Shown here piece by piece: positions 13,315 through 24,489 of a DNA stretch of 64,000 nt. The stretch covers positions 5,476,565 to 5,540,564 of the forward strand of contig JAKZAN010000001.1 in the NCBI GenBank assembly GCA_023053545.1, in the 5' to 3' direction. The notes under the pieces were generated by a model, which was given only the letters and a program-made list of their open reading frames with translations, did no database searches and had not been told where the DNA came from. The first letter of the stretch is position 1; every line of letters begins with the position of its first letter. Made by a program: the position numbers and the translations under genes. This DNA comes from Lepidurus packardi (Eukaryota; Arthropoda; Branchiopoda; Notostraca; Triopsidae).

Positions 13315-16230
13315 GGTCGTCAAGCTACGCATATTAACGCTGTCAAGTTAGATTGAGTCAGTATTTGCTCTTTGGCTTAGGAATAGGTACAGAGTAAATT
13401 CAAACGTCTCCAAAATAGTATTCGAACAAAGAAGCGAGTCTACGTGACTTGAACCCATAATTTTTTTTATATTGTCCATAACTGGTACGTTTAGCGTCAG
13501 TCTAAACAAACGCAAAGCTGACAGCCTGCCTCGAAGTACTGTCTCTTGAATATTCGCGGAGCTGAAACTTCGCAAAAGAGAGAGAGAAAAGATCCAATAT
13601 TGTGACATATTGCGATGGGAGATCTAGCGAGTTAAACCTCTCCCGTTAGAAGTTAAAAGCGATTGATGCGATTTGTTGCAAAGTGATGCGAAAGGGAAAT
13701 AAGCTTTTTCCTTTGGGCTGTTGCTCTATTGTTGAACAAGCCCGCATCGAGAATCAGGGAATGCTGTCTGTGCCATGTAACTGAAAGTATACTCATCTCC
13801 CGTCTGCTCGACCGTTTTTTATTCTTTGGCTGTCTCTCAATCATGCCTTTTCCTTCTCGATTTACTCACGAGTTATAGCGTGCAGCATAAGTTATAGACG
13901 ATAGGCAGAACGGATCTGGGCTGTTCTTATTCTATGATGGGTAGCAAAACGCATAAAAACTCTGGGGATCACCGGTGCCCAAAATGCTGTACACAGTCAA
14001 TTTGACCCCCTTACCCCCCTTTCTTCGTAAAGATATGCCAGCATTCTTACAGCAGCTGCTACCATGCTGCAGAAGTATGAAGCGAGAGGGAGAGAGAGAA
14101 AGAGACACCATAGAGAGCAAAGAGCATTCATTGTTGGACCCCCCCTCTTTGCCTCGCTTGCTATCAGCCCATAGAGTGTACCTACCCCATGACCAGGGGT
14201 TGGTTGTGTGTACTGTACAGTGTGAAACTGAAATGCGATCAGGCGTGAATTTTGTCTCCTTTTTTGGGGGGAGGTATTTTTCTCTTTCAGCCTCATCCCT
14301 TTAGGCAAAAATAGAAAAAAATGACAGCAAGCTGCTTCTTTTTTATAGAATATAAGACAGAAATGATGTGTGAACGCGGAAACCGTCAGTCATAATGGAC
14401 GCCGATGGAAGTTGACAATGACCACGTGCCCTGTATCTTGTGTGTCGGACTCAATTATCTCACTTTCCGGGCTAACAAAAGCTGACGAGAAAGGGAATCG
14501 CTTCAAAATCCTTATTGAATTTCCCGCTCCGAACCGAACGAATCTACGGATGAGCCAAACAAGATTTTTAATTGCTTCAGCCCCAATTCCACCTAGTGCT
14601 CTCAGGGACCCTCGATGAAAGAAGGTCTATACTAGGATCAGCTCGAGTATGAAGTTTGTCCAGGTTAAAGGTGACTAGCCAAGCAAAATAGCTTGTCTGG
14701 CTCCCATAAAATTGAATTGTATGAAACGCAGAAAGAAATGAGATTATTACTTTGTTGAAGACTCCCTCTGCATTATGAACTGATATATGGTCCAAAGAAG
14801 ATGCTTGATGCCAGGATTAAGCTGTTTGGAAAAAGGCTTTTGTGTGCAAAAAAATGTAAAGGAGCTTAGACTAATCTGAAGAAATGTGTATAGCCGTGGC
14901 TGACCAAGCGTGGTGTTGTTTATGGCCGCATGAGGCTCTTAACGAGGCGTGGAAAATTGAGTAATTTGACCACGTTTAGAAAACTACCCTAATTTAATAT
15001 CAGAGTAACAGGGTAACAGAGAGGGGAAGAGGAATGAAACAGATGATGTAAATAAGGTTGGGAGATCCTAGCGATTTGCGGTTAGGAAAAATATTACAAG
15101 AAGCGAGCAGCTGGGAGTTATGTGCTTCACATTATGCGTAAAGTAGGCTACTGACCCTGGACACTGTCATTGTGGTCGAGAAGATGGAGCCCGGATGAGA
15201 CTCGGGGGTACAGTACAGTATAGTATAGTACTGTATATACATGCAAAAAGGGATCATAGAAGTGATAGGTTTCCCACGCTTTTCTCTTTCTCTCCCTCTC
15301 TTTCTGTCTGTCTCTTTTAGCCCCCGATAGATTCTTGTTGTGTTTCATTGTAGCTCAGTGCATAACGAGGGGTACCCTCTTTAGCCCAAACCTCTATTGT
15401 TGGACCCAAGGACCTTCCTTTTGATGGAAAACCGAACCGAACTTATTGGAGGCCATAGTTCATAGTCTTTTGGAAATGCTCCAAGATTACTCCACCCAAG
15501 TTGTCTTTAGACGCATTTGAGCGGTAGTGAACCAAGAATTTTCTTCCCCCATGAAAACAAAAAAGAAAAAAACAGCTTCCGTTTCCGTTTCAGATCACCC
15601 CCTCCTCTATGCATGGTAAGATTCCGTTGTCGGAATCAACCCTTGCTGGTTTTAATGGAAATTTCTTCCATGCTTAAGTAAATCGTACTGATAGAGTGTT
15701 GCAATCAGGAGAAGAATATTGCTGCAATCTTCCCTGTTGCTGCAATCAGGAGAAGAATCTTGATTTTAATAAGTGTATGTGATGCAGTCCCACACTCATA
15801 ATTTAGTCGCTCGTCTTTTTTCAGTTTTGTATATAGCATTGAACAACTCCGGAAAATGTTCATTAGAGGCATTTTTTTCTGTTACAGCATAGAACTGGCA
15901 GTAGGATTATGTAAATACAGAAAGGAAAAAATGAGGAAAAGATGCAGACAAAACGACGAGACATTTCCTTGGCACCACCACTTTTAGAGGTGGATCATAG
16001 TTAGATTGAGCTGTTCGTTCCCAGCTTAAATTTTCCAAAGGAAAAAAAGGATTTTTTTCCGTTGTTTGTTCCTAGAATTCGTTACTTTTCTGGAATAAAA
16101 ATCAACAAGGCTTAACGCCGCTAGCAAATGGGATATTTACAGCACATCTGCTGGATATCCGACGAACTAAAAATGCAATTTATTATCGAGCTTACTTAGA
16201 TCGAAGTCAGTAAGCCGGACTATCCCCTAA
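13315..16230. other. Non-coding stretch with simple repeats
   Basis: No supported gene. There are several low-complexity pieces: an AG-rich run near 14085-14110, an imperfect palindrome of GTACAGTA/TACTGTAC type near 15208-15236, and a CT-rich run at about 15282-15318. Open frames of up to about 109 codons near 14.0-14.3 kb overlap on both strands and show no domain. Confidence 0.5.
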
Positions 16231-16234
16231 ATTT

Positions 16235-16520
16235 TGCCCGAAATAAAACGCACTTTAATCATAATTATTAGCTAAATGTTACTATCAATTTGGAAGAATT
16301 CAATTTCCCGAGCACTTTGATACGTATATTTATAATATTGATATTTAATAATTCTAATATTATTATATTTATTGGAATAATTGTGTATTCTGCCCAAATA
16401 CAATGCACTATGATCATAATTACTATTAGCTAAATGTTGCTATTAACTTGGAACTATGAAATTCCCCGAGCAATTTAATGCTAATATTAATTCTAGTATT
16501 TAATAATTATATACTCTTAT
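16235..16520. repeat. Diverged tandem duplication, unit about 157 bp
   Basis: Two copies begin with the similar phrases TGCCCGAAATAAAACGCACT at 16235 and TGCCCAAATACAATGCACTA at 16391. Both continue through matching blocks containing ATCATAATTA, TTAGCTAAATGTT, CCCGAGCA and TATTTAATAATT. Identity is roughly 75-80 percent by eye with small indels. A partial third copy may follow to about 16600 (AATTCCTCGGGGAATAG). No coding content was recognised. Confidence 0.75.
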
Positions 16521-16609
16521 ATTCTAAAATTTAATGCTAATATTTAATCATTTAAAGTTAGTACTCTGGAAATTCCTCGGGGAATAGTAACATTGATGTA
16601 CTGTACTAG

Positions 16610-18820
16610 ATAATTAAATGGGCAATATAGCAGAATAACAGTAATTTGCAGTGGGAGGACAGCAGATTGGTTTTACGGCGCGTGATTTATCGGGGATCAA
16701 TCGAATGGTTACCCTCAACAAGAGCCAGTATAATATAACATAAGCAATCGCGTTATAACCGTCAATGAAATATATTCATACAAGGGGGCGTATCCGAGCT
16801 TTAACCACGGACATAACGTTAAACCATTGTTGTCAGTTCCCAGTAGCCTTTATCTTTTGCAATATATACGGCAATCCTGTCAACCACCTTCACCACCAGG
16901 CAGTGATTGGAATATATCGGAGCTAAAAATCGAACTGCCATGTAACATGCATGACAACAAAAGCTACGTGGTGCGCTGTACCACTCTTACCCCTGCTTAA
17001 CACGAAGAAGATTGGAACTTGACACCCGGCATCAACGCCCCATCAGCAATAAGTTTGGGCGCTGATTTTCTCTTTTTTTTATAACCTCAGCATTGTCTGT
17101 GACTTGACTGGGCTTAACTTACCCAGCGTTTTCCTTCGCGCTCTTGTGGCTCTTGTATATGGGAAGATAGAGCAACGGAGCAGTGGGCCATTAAGTCCTT
17201 TCGGTAAAGCACGCGGCATTTCTATTCCCCACGTGTATTTTATGTCTATGGTAAGCACTGTGATATAACGAAAAACGGGGTTGCTGAAAGGGGAGACCGA
17301 GGGTTCACTACACAAAAAAGCATCCCCTCCTCTCCCTCCGTACACCCCTCCGTCCGCAGCAATTGTGGATGCTGAGCGAGTCGGTGGATTAATGGCAGAA
17401 TCGCATTTCCTATGCTACATGGTTGCGGCACTACTAGACTCCCGATCTGGCTCAAACCAATCTGCTGATGCCATGGCTGGCAACATGGGGATTCAGACAA
17501 GGGGGGGGGGGTTAGAATTGATGTCAAAGAAATGGAAGTGCAAAGAAATGTCCAAATTTGGGGTTCATTGTGGGAAAAATCACACTCCCTTTTGCGTGTT
17601 TGGTTGGGAAGAATCGATTGTGTCCATCTTGCGTGAGGTTGCTTCAAAACATACTCTGTATGTCTCGCAACTTCTCGTATTTCTTACCTTTTCTGTCACA
17701 GATAGTAGCGGTCGCAGTGCTCCCAACTTTTGTTTCCGAGTTCAAAGAAAATGCTCCGCCCGTGGATTGATTCTCGTTTTTGCTTGTATTGCTGGTTTCT
17801 AGGAAAAAAGACCGGAAACTAGATGACTTTCTGAAGAAATTTGCTTCCATGAAAGGGAAAGGGGAGAAACTAGCTTCGTAGCTCGAGCTATATTACAGCA
17901 CTTACCCCGGAACCAAAAGGATTGACCCCAGAGACTCGTTGATTTTTGATCGCAGCGCCAAATTCAATCAGGGTTGAGTCGCTGGAGGACGAAAAAAAGG
18001 GACTTTCCTAAGCAAACTGAATTTTTTGCAAGCTTCAAGTTTGTATACTTCTTCTCGGTGACCTTTTCGCTTTGCTGACATACAACTAGTCCTGATGCCG
18101 ATGTTGTCTGTCACGTTGGTTCTATAAGGGAACGATTTCTGGGGCAGTTTGAAGTCGATTTCCTCAAGTATCTGCGGACGGGAAGCTTCCATTAAATCAA
18201 CTGGAGCAATCGATAAAGATTCTGCCAAGTGAGCCCAAACTTAAGGCAAGACTTTGCTCGAGTTGCAAAGAAAAGATTTCTTCTGGCCTAGATGGCTGGG
18301 GGAGAAGGGGTTAGGTGGTCTGGTCGTTTCGTCATTTGTCGCCTTATGGTTCATTAAGCGTGTGGCATGTGTGCCGGAGCCGAGGCTTCCTCCTCTAGGA
18401 ACCGCAATGCTACACGGGTCGCATATTAGGTCCACATACTTTTATCCGGTGGCGGCTTGTGTGTGTCTGTGTATGTAGACTTGGTGGATGTGGATGTAAA
18501 TCTTGTCTTCATATCTTGTTTTGGTATTTCCTGGCGTTCTGGTATCTATCATCATTGACCACGTGTCTAATGAGTCCCTGACGTGCTTAGGGTCCTTCCT
18601 TTGGCACACAACCTGCTCCACTCTCTGGCCATAAGCAAGTTGTCTGCCAGCACGTAATCCTTAGATATAAAGACAGCGCACGAGTCTGCCAGGGAAAAAT
18701 GAGATATAAAGAAAGGGAAGCTGGGTAATATACCGGATATTTGCTTGCAAACTGTTTCCCATCAGCCTCGGCAATTTGAAAAGTACATTGGGCGTTCCAG
18801 TTCCCTTTCGCGTTAGAGTT
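16610..18820. other. Non-coding stretch upstream of the LRR gene
   Basis: Several frames of 60-173 codons are open around 17.1-17.8 kb on both strands. They start at non-ATG codons or lie opposite one another, and none shows a domain, so I do not call them. The stretch may be intron if the LRR gene has a distal 5' non-coding exon. Confidence 0.45.
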
Positions 18821-18823
18821 CGC

Positions 18824-18869
18824 TAGCTTCTTGATCCTTTTCTCTGCAGAGAAAAGGATCAAGAAGCTA
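18824..18869. repeat. Perfect 46-bp palindrome
   Basis: Positions 18824-18846 are the exact reverse complement of 18847-18869: 23 bp per arm, no spacer, no mismatch, with a CTGCAG centre. The next base pair on each side no longer matches. It lies about 170 bp upstream of the LRR start codon, probably inside the 5' intron that ends at 19039. It could form a cruciform in DNA or a hairpin in RNA. A fold-back cloning or assembly artefact is the alternative. Confidence 0.95.
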
Positions 18870-19011
18870 TGGCAGGACTTACATTTTTCATTTAGCGACC
18901 AGGATTGTAGCGGAATTTGCACGAATTCTACAATACTCAACGGGGATTTTTTTCCATTTAGGACATTTTTGTACACATGCCTTCACTTTTACCATACAAG
19001 GATTTTATATG

Positions 19012-19039
19012 TTTTTTCCCCCTTCTCTTCTTTGGATAG
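19012..19039 (+). other. Splice acceptor immediately before the LRR ATG
   Basis: A pyrimidine-rich tract (about 19012-19033) ends in TAG at 19037-19039, directly abutting the ATG at 19040. This implies an upstream non-coding 5' exon. Its position is unknown; the TATA-type promoter candidate near 9850 is one possibility. Confidence 0.6.
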
Positions 19040-21265
19040 ATGCGAGCGCTTTGGACGGCAATGGTGCTGCTGACCGTTTTGCCGGGCCCCGAGGGCAGTA
19101 TCGAGCACGTGGCCACGGCGCGGACGGACGCGATTCCGTGTCCAGACGTCTGCCGTTGTACTTTAGATGGTCGCGGGCGAATGACAGTTGTTTGCGATCG
19201 CGGAGGCATGCAAGACCCCATTCCCGTTCGCCACTTGGATCCGGGCACGGAAGTGCTACTGATCAACGCGTCCCCGGAAATGGGCATTCCCCTAAACAGT
19301 TTGACTATCGGCCCGATCTTTCAGGGCCTAGTACACTTGGAAGAGCTTCGTGTGACGCATTCCAATGTACCGGCCATAGGTAAGCACTCGTTCTGGGGTT
19401 TGCGCCATTTGCGTATTCTGAGCTTGGCGCATAACAATATCTCCACTGTGGTCGAGTCCAACTTTCGGGCTTTGATCAGCTTGCAAGAGCTGTACTTGCA
19501 CGATAATGTCATCGATTCCGTGCCTTCCGCCGCCTTTCGACATTTGCCGGCCTTACGGACCTTATCCATGGCCCGGAACCGGCTATCAGAATTGGTACCC
19601 CGTCTCTTTTACGGCTTGCACAAACTCGAAGACTTGGATTTGAGCCGAAATCAACTGACGGAACTCGAACCAGAGGTCTTCCGCGACGTACGACTCCTCA
19701 AGACCTTTCTTTGTCGCGAGTGCGGTTTGACGCTCGTTAACCTTCTCCTGCTCCATTTGCTCCCTGACTTGCAAAGCTTGGACCTGGGGGACAACCAGCT
19801 CACCTATCTGGACAAAAATAGCTTTGGCGATCTCAAACACCTCCGGGAACTCCATTTGGACGGTAACGAGCTAACCGTCATTACCAGCGGCGTCTTCACG
19901 GGACACCACTTTGAGCTTTTAAATCTCGCGCGTAATCGGATCATCAAACTAGATCCCGTGGCTTTCATCAATGTTTCGATAGTACACATGGACTTGGGCT
20001 ACAATCGGCTCCAAAACTTGGACGGCGGCGTGCTGGCACCCTTAACCCCTTCCTTAACAAGTCTCGTCGTCAGTGGCAATCACTTGTCTTTACCCGAGAT
20101 CCAGAGCACGATCCTTTCGCCCTTTGCTGCCCTCAGCGTTGAACCGCATCGAAGAGAACATCATCCTGAGCAACAGCTTCTCCAATTCCAGCTCAAGCGC
20201 TTCGAGATGGCTGAGCTGACAGCGTATAATCGTGCCGAGCCGGTCCCGTTGAGCCCGGATTTGTTCGCAACCCAAACCCAACTTGAAGTTCTCAACATCT
20301 CGGGGAATCGGCTATCGCAAATCGCCCCAGATATGTTGCAAGATGTTTCTTCCCTGCGAACCCTTGACCTTTCCCGCAACGCGCTCGCTATGTTACCCGA
20401 GACCTTAGTCTACGTTCTGAGTCGACTACAGTTCCTAGAGCAGTTGGAACTGCACGGTAACCCTTGGCACTGCCAGGGTTGCGCTGTAGGACCTCTGCTT
20501 CGATGGATGGAAACGTCAACCGCTTTCAAACACGTACGATCCGCTTGTGGAACTATAGGTCCCAATTTTACCATATCCGGATCGCTCCGACCGAGTGACT
20601 TCAAAGAATTACACTGCCCTTATTGTGCCACACCAACGAAAATGGCAGGCGTGGAACTCCCACGCTTGGACCCGGTGAGTTTACCGGCCTGTCATGGCGG
20701 TCCAGCCATGTTGGATCTGAATGGAGGCAATTCGATCGCTGGGGTGTTGGAACTTCCAACTAGTTCATCTAATAACCCTTTTGCCACGACCTCACCTCTT
20801 TACTTGGGACTCGCCGGAGGTGTCATTACCTTGCTACTGCTTGCCGTCTGTGCTGGACTAGCGGTCGCGGGGCGTCATGCTGCTTCGTATTACACTCACG
20901 AAGAAGGCGACAAACAGTCGAAACAACGGTCCTCGCACCCCGAAGGAACCCAGCTTCGGTCGTCCTCGGCGAACCCCGCCGAGGACTTGGACCGTTTGAC
21001 TGTCATGGATATCAAAGCGGGGCTTTTAGTGGAGGAACAACGCAAGAGTTTGCTCAAGAACGGGAACGGCGTATCAGCCAAGAATAAGAAAGGCAGTAAG
21101 CGTGTAGAATGGAAAGTGCCAAGTCGAGCTCGCAGCCGCAGTCGTAGCCCCACAATTAGTCGCGGGGTCAATTGCAATCAAGGCGGCAGCAGGACTAATG
21201 GCCATGCCTTGTACTCCAGATCCTCCAGCCACGTGGTCACTTTCAACGTTTCCACTGGCATGTAA
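19040..21265 (+). CDS. Leucine-rich repeat single-pass transmembrane protein
   Basis: This single coding exon encodes 741 residues, complete with stop. Residues 1-19 form a short signal peptide. An LRRNT-like cysteine cluster (C34, C38, C40, C52) precedes about 13 extracellular LRRs of the LxxLxLxxNxL type (about residues 85-470). An LRRCT cap follows at about 474-532, starting NPWHCQGC. One hydrophobic helix lies at about 588-611. The cytoplasmic tail of about 130 residues is basic and Ser/Arg-rich (SRARSRSRSP) and ends VVTFNVSTGM. One repeat near residue 230 is irregular and carries two cysteines (LCRECGL). There is no immunoglobulin, TIR or kinase domain, so it is neither a kekkon-type nor a Toll-type protein. 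Proteins of this build are usually cell-surface adhesion or signalling co-receptors. The ligand and exact orthologue are unknown. The ATG follows a splice acceptor, and the signal peptide supports this start. Confidence 0.93.
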   Translation: MRALWTAMVLLTVLPGPEGSIEHVATARTDAIPCPDVCRCTLDGRGRMTVVCDRGGMQDPIPVRHLDPGTEVLLINASPEMGIPLNSLTIGPIFQGLVHLEELRVTHSNVPAIGKHSFWGLRHLRILSLAHNNISTVVESNFRALISLQELYLHDNVIDSVPSAAFRHLPALRTLSMARNRLSELVPRLFYGLHKLEDLDLSRNQLTELEPEVFRDVRLLKTFLCRECGLTLVNLLLLHLLPDLQSLDLGDNQLTYLDKNSFGDLKHLRELHLDGNELTVITSGVFTGHHFELLNLARNRIIKLDPVAFINVSIVHMDLGYNRLQNLDGGVLAPLTPSLTSLVVSGNHLSLPEIQSTILSPFAALSVEPHRREHHPEQQLLQFQLKRFEMAELTAYNRAEPVPLSPDLFATQTQLEVLNISGNRLSQIAPDMLQDVSSLRTLDLSRNALAMLPETLVYVLSRLQFLEQLELHGNPWHCQGCAVGPLLRWMETSTAFKHVRSACGTIGPNFTISGSLRPSDFKELHCPYCATPTKMAGVELPRLDPVSLPACHGGPAMLDLNGGNSIAGVLELPTSSSNNPFATTSPLYLGLAGGVITLLLLAVCAGLAVAGRHAASYYTHEEGDKQSKQRSSHPEGTQLRSSSANPAEDLDRLTVMDIKAGLLVEEQRKSLLKNGNGVSAKNKKGSKRVEWKVPSRARSRSRSPTISRGVNCNQGGSRTNGHALYSRSSSHVVTFNVSTGM

Positions 21266-22068
21266 ACTCGCTCATTCTGTAGAGCGCTCCTTGTTGTTGT
21301 TTTTTTCTTCACCCTCTCGCGTAAGAAGGGCAACATAATGGGTGCCATTGTTTTTGTTCCACTGTCGCCTCGGTTTAAGGAGAAGCAAAACATCCACTTG
21401 CGTCAGAACTTACAAACTTTAACGAATTGGCAGATAAGGTCCAAGTGCCTTTCGCAGACGAAATATGTGTGAAAAAATGACGGCTTTCGTGGGGGCGCCA
21501 ACCGACTCGGGGTAAACAAGTAACGGTGAAGCACGTGAGTGATGGTTGAAAAGACGGAGCTACGGTTCGAGTTCAAAGGGAAAAGGACACGCATCATTGG
21601 AGTATGGGGTTAATTGCAAGGTTGGAAAGTGATGATGAGGTAGTCGGTTTCAGTCGTGTTAACTGATGGAGCCTGGGCGTTAGTGATGAGTTGAATGAGT
21701 TGGCAGCAGGAACCAGGGCGTTTACGAATCCCGGCGTTTGAGGTGTTGGGAAGGGGAGTCTCTCTAACAATGTTCGGATTCACAGATTTTACCGATAAAA
21801 CACTCCGTAATTAATTTCTCTTCCCTGTGCCCATTGCCTACGGAGACCCAAAATAAGAAAATGTATTGTGAATGTTCCATCTTCGCGAAGTAAAGATATA
21901 GCAACAGCAGTGTAGCTGCTGGAGCTGATGATAAAAACGAAGGAGATATTGATTTTTCGGGGGTATTAATATATATGATGAAAAATGGCGGGGAACGGAT
22001 TGTACATATAAAAAAGCATGCTCTAGCCAGAGGAAAAGAATACTAACTTATTTTAATTTTTTTGTACA

Positions 22069-22074
22069 AATAAA
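22069..22074 (+). other. Candidate polyadenylation signal of the LRR gene
   Basis: A canonical AATAAA lies in a T/A-rich context about 800 nt after the LRR stop codon. It would give a 3' UTR of about 0.8 kb. No closer canonical signal was noticed. Confidence 0.5.
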
Positions 22075-22079
22075 AGAGA

Positions 22080-23145
22080 CAATGAATCAAATGAAAAAAG
22101 GGCTTCCAAGTGTTGTATTTAATTGTGGAAAGTAGGGAGGTGAGAGGGGAAAAGTTAATTAAGGTTCCCGTAGCGCTCACGCCAGGAGTTTTATTAGATT
22201 GCTGAACCGATTTTTTCCCTTAATGATCTTTTCCCGAGCGTTTGTGATCTTTAACGTACTAATTAGGAACCAAAAAGCGCCCACGGTTAGTTGGTTCTCG
22301 GCGCCCCAGTTCACATGATATGATTCTGACGTTTTCTCATTGTGTCTGCAGGCCAAATGACGAACGATTTTCTACATGGGCTCCTTTTTTAAGTTTAATA
22401 TGAAGCAATCGGGGGGCCTCTTTGCTATTACAAAGACGAGGCGAGGCTACATTCATTTACTTCACCGATACCTGCTGCGCCATTCATCGAATCATTTTTT
22501 TCATTATTGTTCCACATTGAATCAATTCCATTAACTTCGTCGTTATCTGTGATTTAATCTTGAACACCAGGGAATTATAGATCTTTTTGAATCAAGGTGT
22601 TTTAAAATTTTTCTCTTAAGGTAAGTTGTTTTCTTTGATTCGTTTTCGTTATTGTATAATTTAATCGCTATAGCATCAAAATAGCCGTGTAGGCTGAAAC
22701 CGGGTTAAAACCGGTTTAACAAGATAAAGACAACGATTACGACTGGAGCAAGAAAAAGTTTCCATTGTTAGCCTCGTACAGGTATTACAGGTAAGTAAAA
22801 ACAGTAATCGTGGTAAAGTAGAAATCGATGTTACGGGAACTTTCATTTGAGTACTAAAACTTACTTTTAGCTCTAAGGTTTACGGAACTTGCTATGGAAC
22901 TTGCTTTTGTTGTTAGTGGAAAGTCTCGAGTACCTAATTTCGTCTTGTTCTCTTCTTGGTCAGTCTTGTATAACTTTCTCGATTAGATGTTGGACTTCCT
23001 TATAGCTTTAAAGAGCAATAGCCAAAAACATCGCATATACTTTTTTTATGTATTCTTATTATAAGTATGATTCTAAGAACAGGAAGATGTGTTTCAAGTT
23101 TTTCTGACAAGCTGTTCCCGAGTTTATTGACTTGCGAAGTTTTGG
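22080..23145. other. Intergenic stretch with possible non-coding exon donors
   Basis: No open frame is supported. Consensus-like splice donors (AAG|GTAAGT at 22620/22621 and CAG|GTAAGT near 22791) are on the + strand and could belong to 5' non-coding exons of the THAP locus. This is weak evidence. Confidence 0.35.
22697..22719. promoter_or_regulatory. Paired Grainyhead-type sites
   Basis: AAACCGGGTT and AAACCGGTTT lie side by side in 23 bp. The second matches the Grainyhead/CP2 family consensus AACCGGTT exactly and the first differs by one base. A tandem arrangement of this kind is typical of epidermal or epithelial enhancers in arthropods. Function is inferred from the motif only. Confidence 0.4.
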
Positions 23146-23272
23146 CATTTTCCCGCCGCGAAAATCGCGACGTCACATGAGGGAAAGGATTAGAGGTGTG
23201 ACTTACGGGCGCTTTGTATACATTGGCTTTGTTTAGGCTTCCACTGTGCTTTGTGAATTTTAATGTAAAAAA

Positions 23273-24253
23273 ATGGCAAGTAAGCTGCCGTCAAAGCCAA
23301 ACAAAAATTGCGGTAACTATTGTGTTGCTTACGGTTGTAATAACAGTGGAAGATCTGGTGTAGGAATATATCATTTCCCAAAAGACGCAGAAAGAAGATG
23401 GCAATGGGTTTTGCAAAGGACTAGGGCTGATTTCGTAGACCCGAAAACTAAATGGGTGTCTCTCTGTGGTGATCATTTCACTGAAGATTAATTTGATAGT
23501 AGTGTTGACCGACAATTAGCAATGGGATTTGGGGCAAAACGTCACAGTAGGAGATTGTTGAAAACCGATATCCCTACAAAGTTTGTTAGGCCGGCAACTG
23601 TGTCTGGGCTGCGAAGTCCACCCAAAACTCGTAAAACCTCCGCTATTGAGAAAAAACAACATCATAACGTAAATATACTCATATATTTGAAGATCAAATA
23701 GGATATAGTGACATATGCAGGTTCTAGATTATCCAAGAATTGCTGCTTCAAAGCGAAAGTAATTTTGTCCCAACAGTTACCACAAGTACTTGTACGTCAG
23801 ACTGAGCCGGCCTTAGTTTTGTAAGAGTCGCAACCCGCATGTAATATGGAGTCGTTTCTCGAAGCCAATCTGGAAAACAGTGAAGTGGAAGTGACGTTGA
23901 CCGAAGCTAATATGCAAGATTTCTCTTGTCAATTTTCCAGAGTTGAAATGGAAGGCTTTACTTGCCAGTTCTCCGGTACGACGACGCAAGACTTGTCTTG
24001 TCAATTTCCAGAAGATGGGCTACTTTTGCCGGTAAATAGGATACCAATGTATACCAATTTTCTAAACTGATCTAAATATGTAAGAAAATAACCCGCTTCC
24101 AAGAAGCGATACCTTTACTTCGGAAAACTTGAATAGTAGCTTTACTGAACAGGACTACTACTCTGACGGAGATGAAAATTTTGATCGGGACGACGAGTAT
24201 GAGGACGCGGAATCGGACATTTCACATGTGAAAGAGTACATTATATTGAACTG
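23273..24253 (+). pseudogene. THAP zinc-finger gene, apparently decayed
   Basis: The ATG at 23273 opens a THAP domain, a C2CH zinc-dependent DNA-binding module. C-x4-C (CVAYGC) is followed by the FPKD and W..W block and CGDHF. The frame then meets TAA at 23489-23491, just where THAP proteins continue with an acidic-FD motif. Past the stop the same frame still reads THAP-like sequence (FDSSV, then DIPTKF, an AVPTIF-type motif), so the stop looks like a nonsense change inside the domain. Downstream, 23819-24070 holds a frame with three repeats of the type DFSCQFS, and 24136-24253 an acidic frame (DGDENFDRDDEYED). These are separated by stops and frame changes. It may be a dead host gene or the remnant of a THAP-bearing transposon. 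A functional short THAP peptide cannot be excluded. Confidence 0.65.
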
Positions 24254-24489
24254 AAAATTTGTTCTTTATGAAAGCATTTACTTCATCCTCTACAATGTTG
24301 CTTCTATAAAAATAATCACTCTCGTCGAAGCCTTCCGCCATTTCATTCGCTTTGATAACACTTCGTATACACAAAACGCAGGTCTGTGGTGCACCCGAGG
24401 GCCGTGGCTCCCTAAATTGACGTCACAGGACCACGCGGCCGCGCTGGGCCAATGACAAAAATGCCCGATTTCAATGTTAGATTTCTAAT

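Noticed and set aside
17281..17802. 173-codon open frame on the + strand
   Set aside because: It starts at TTG, overlaps a 133-codon frame on the other strand, has no domain and contains a G-run; probably chance.
19328..19855. Several minus-strand frames across the LRR exon
   Set aside because: They are antisense shadows of the LRR coding sequence.
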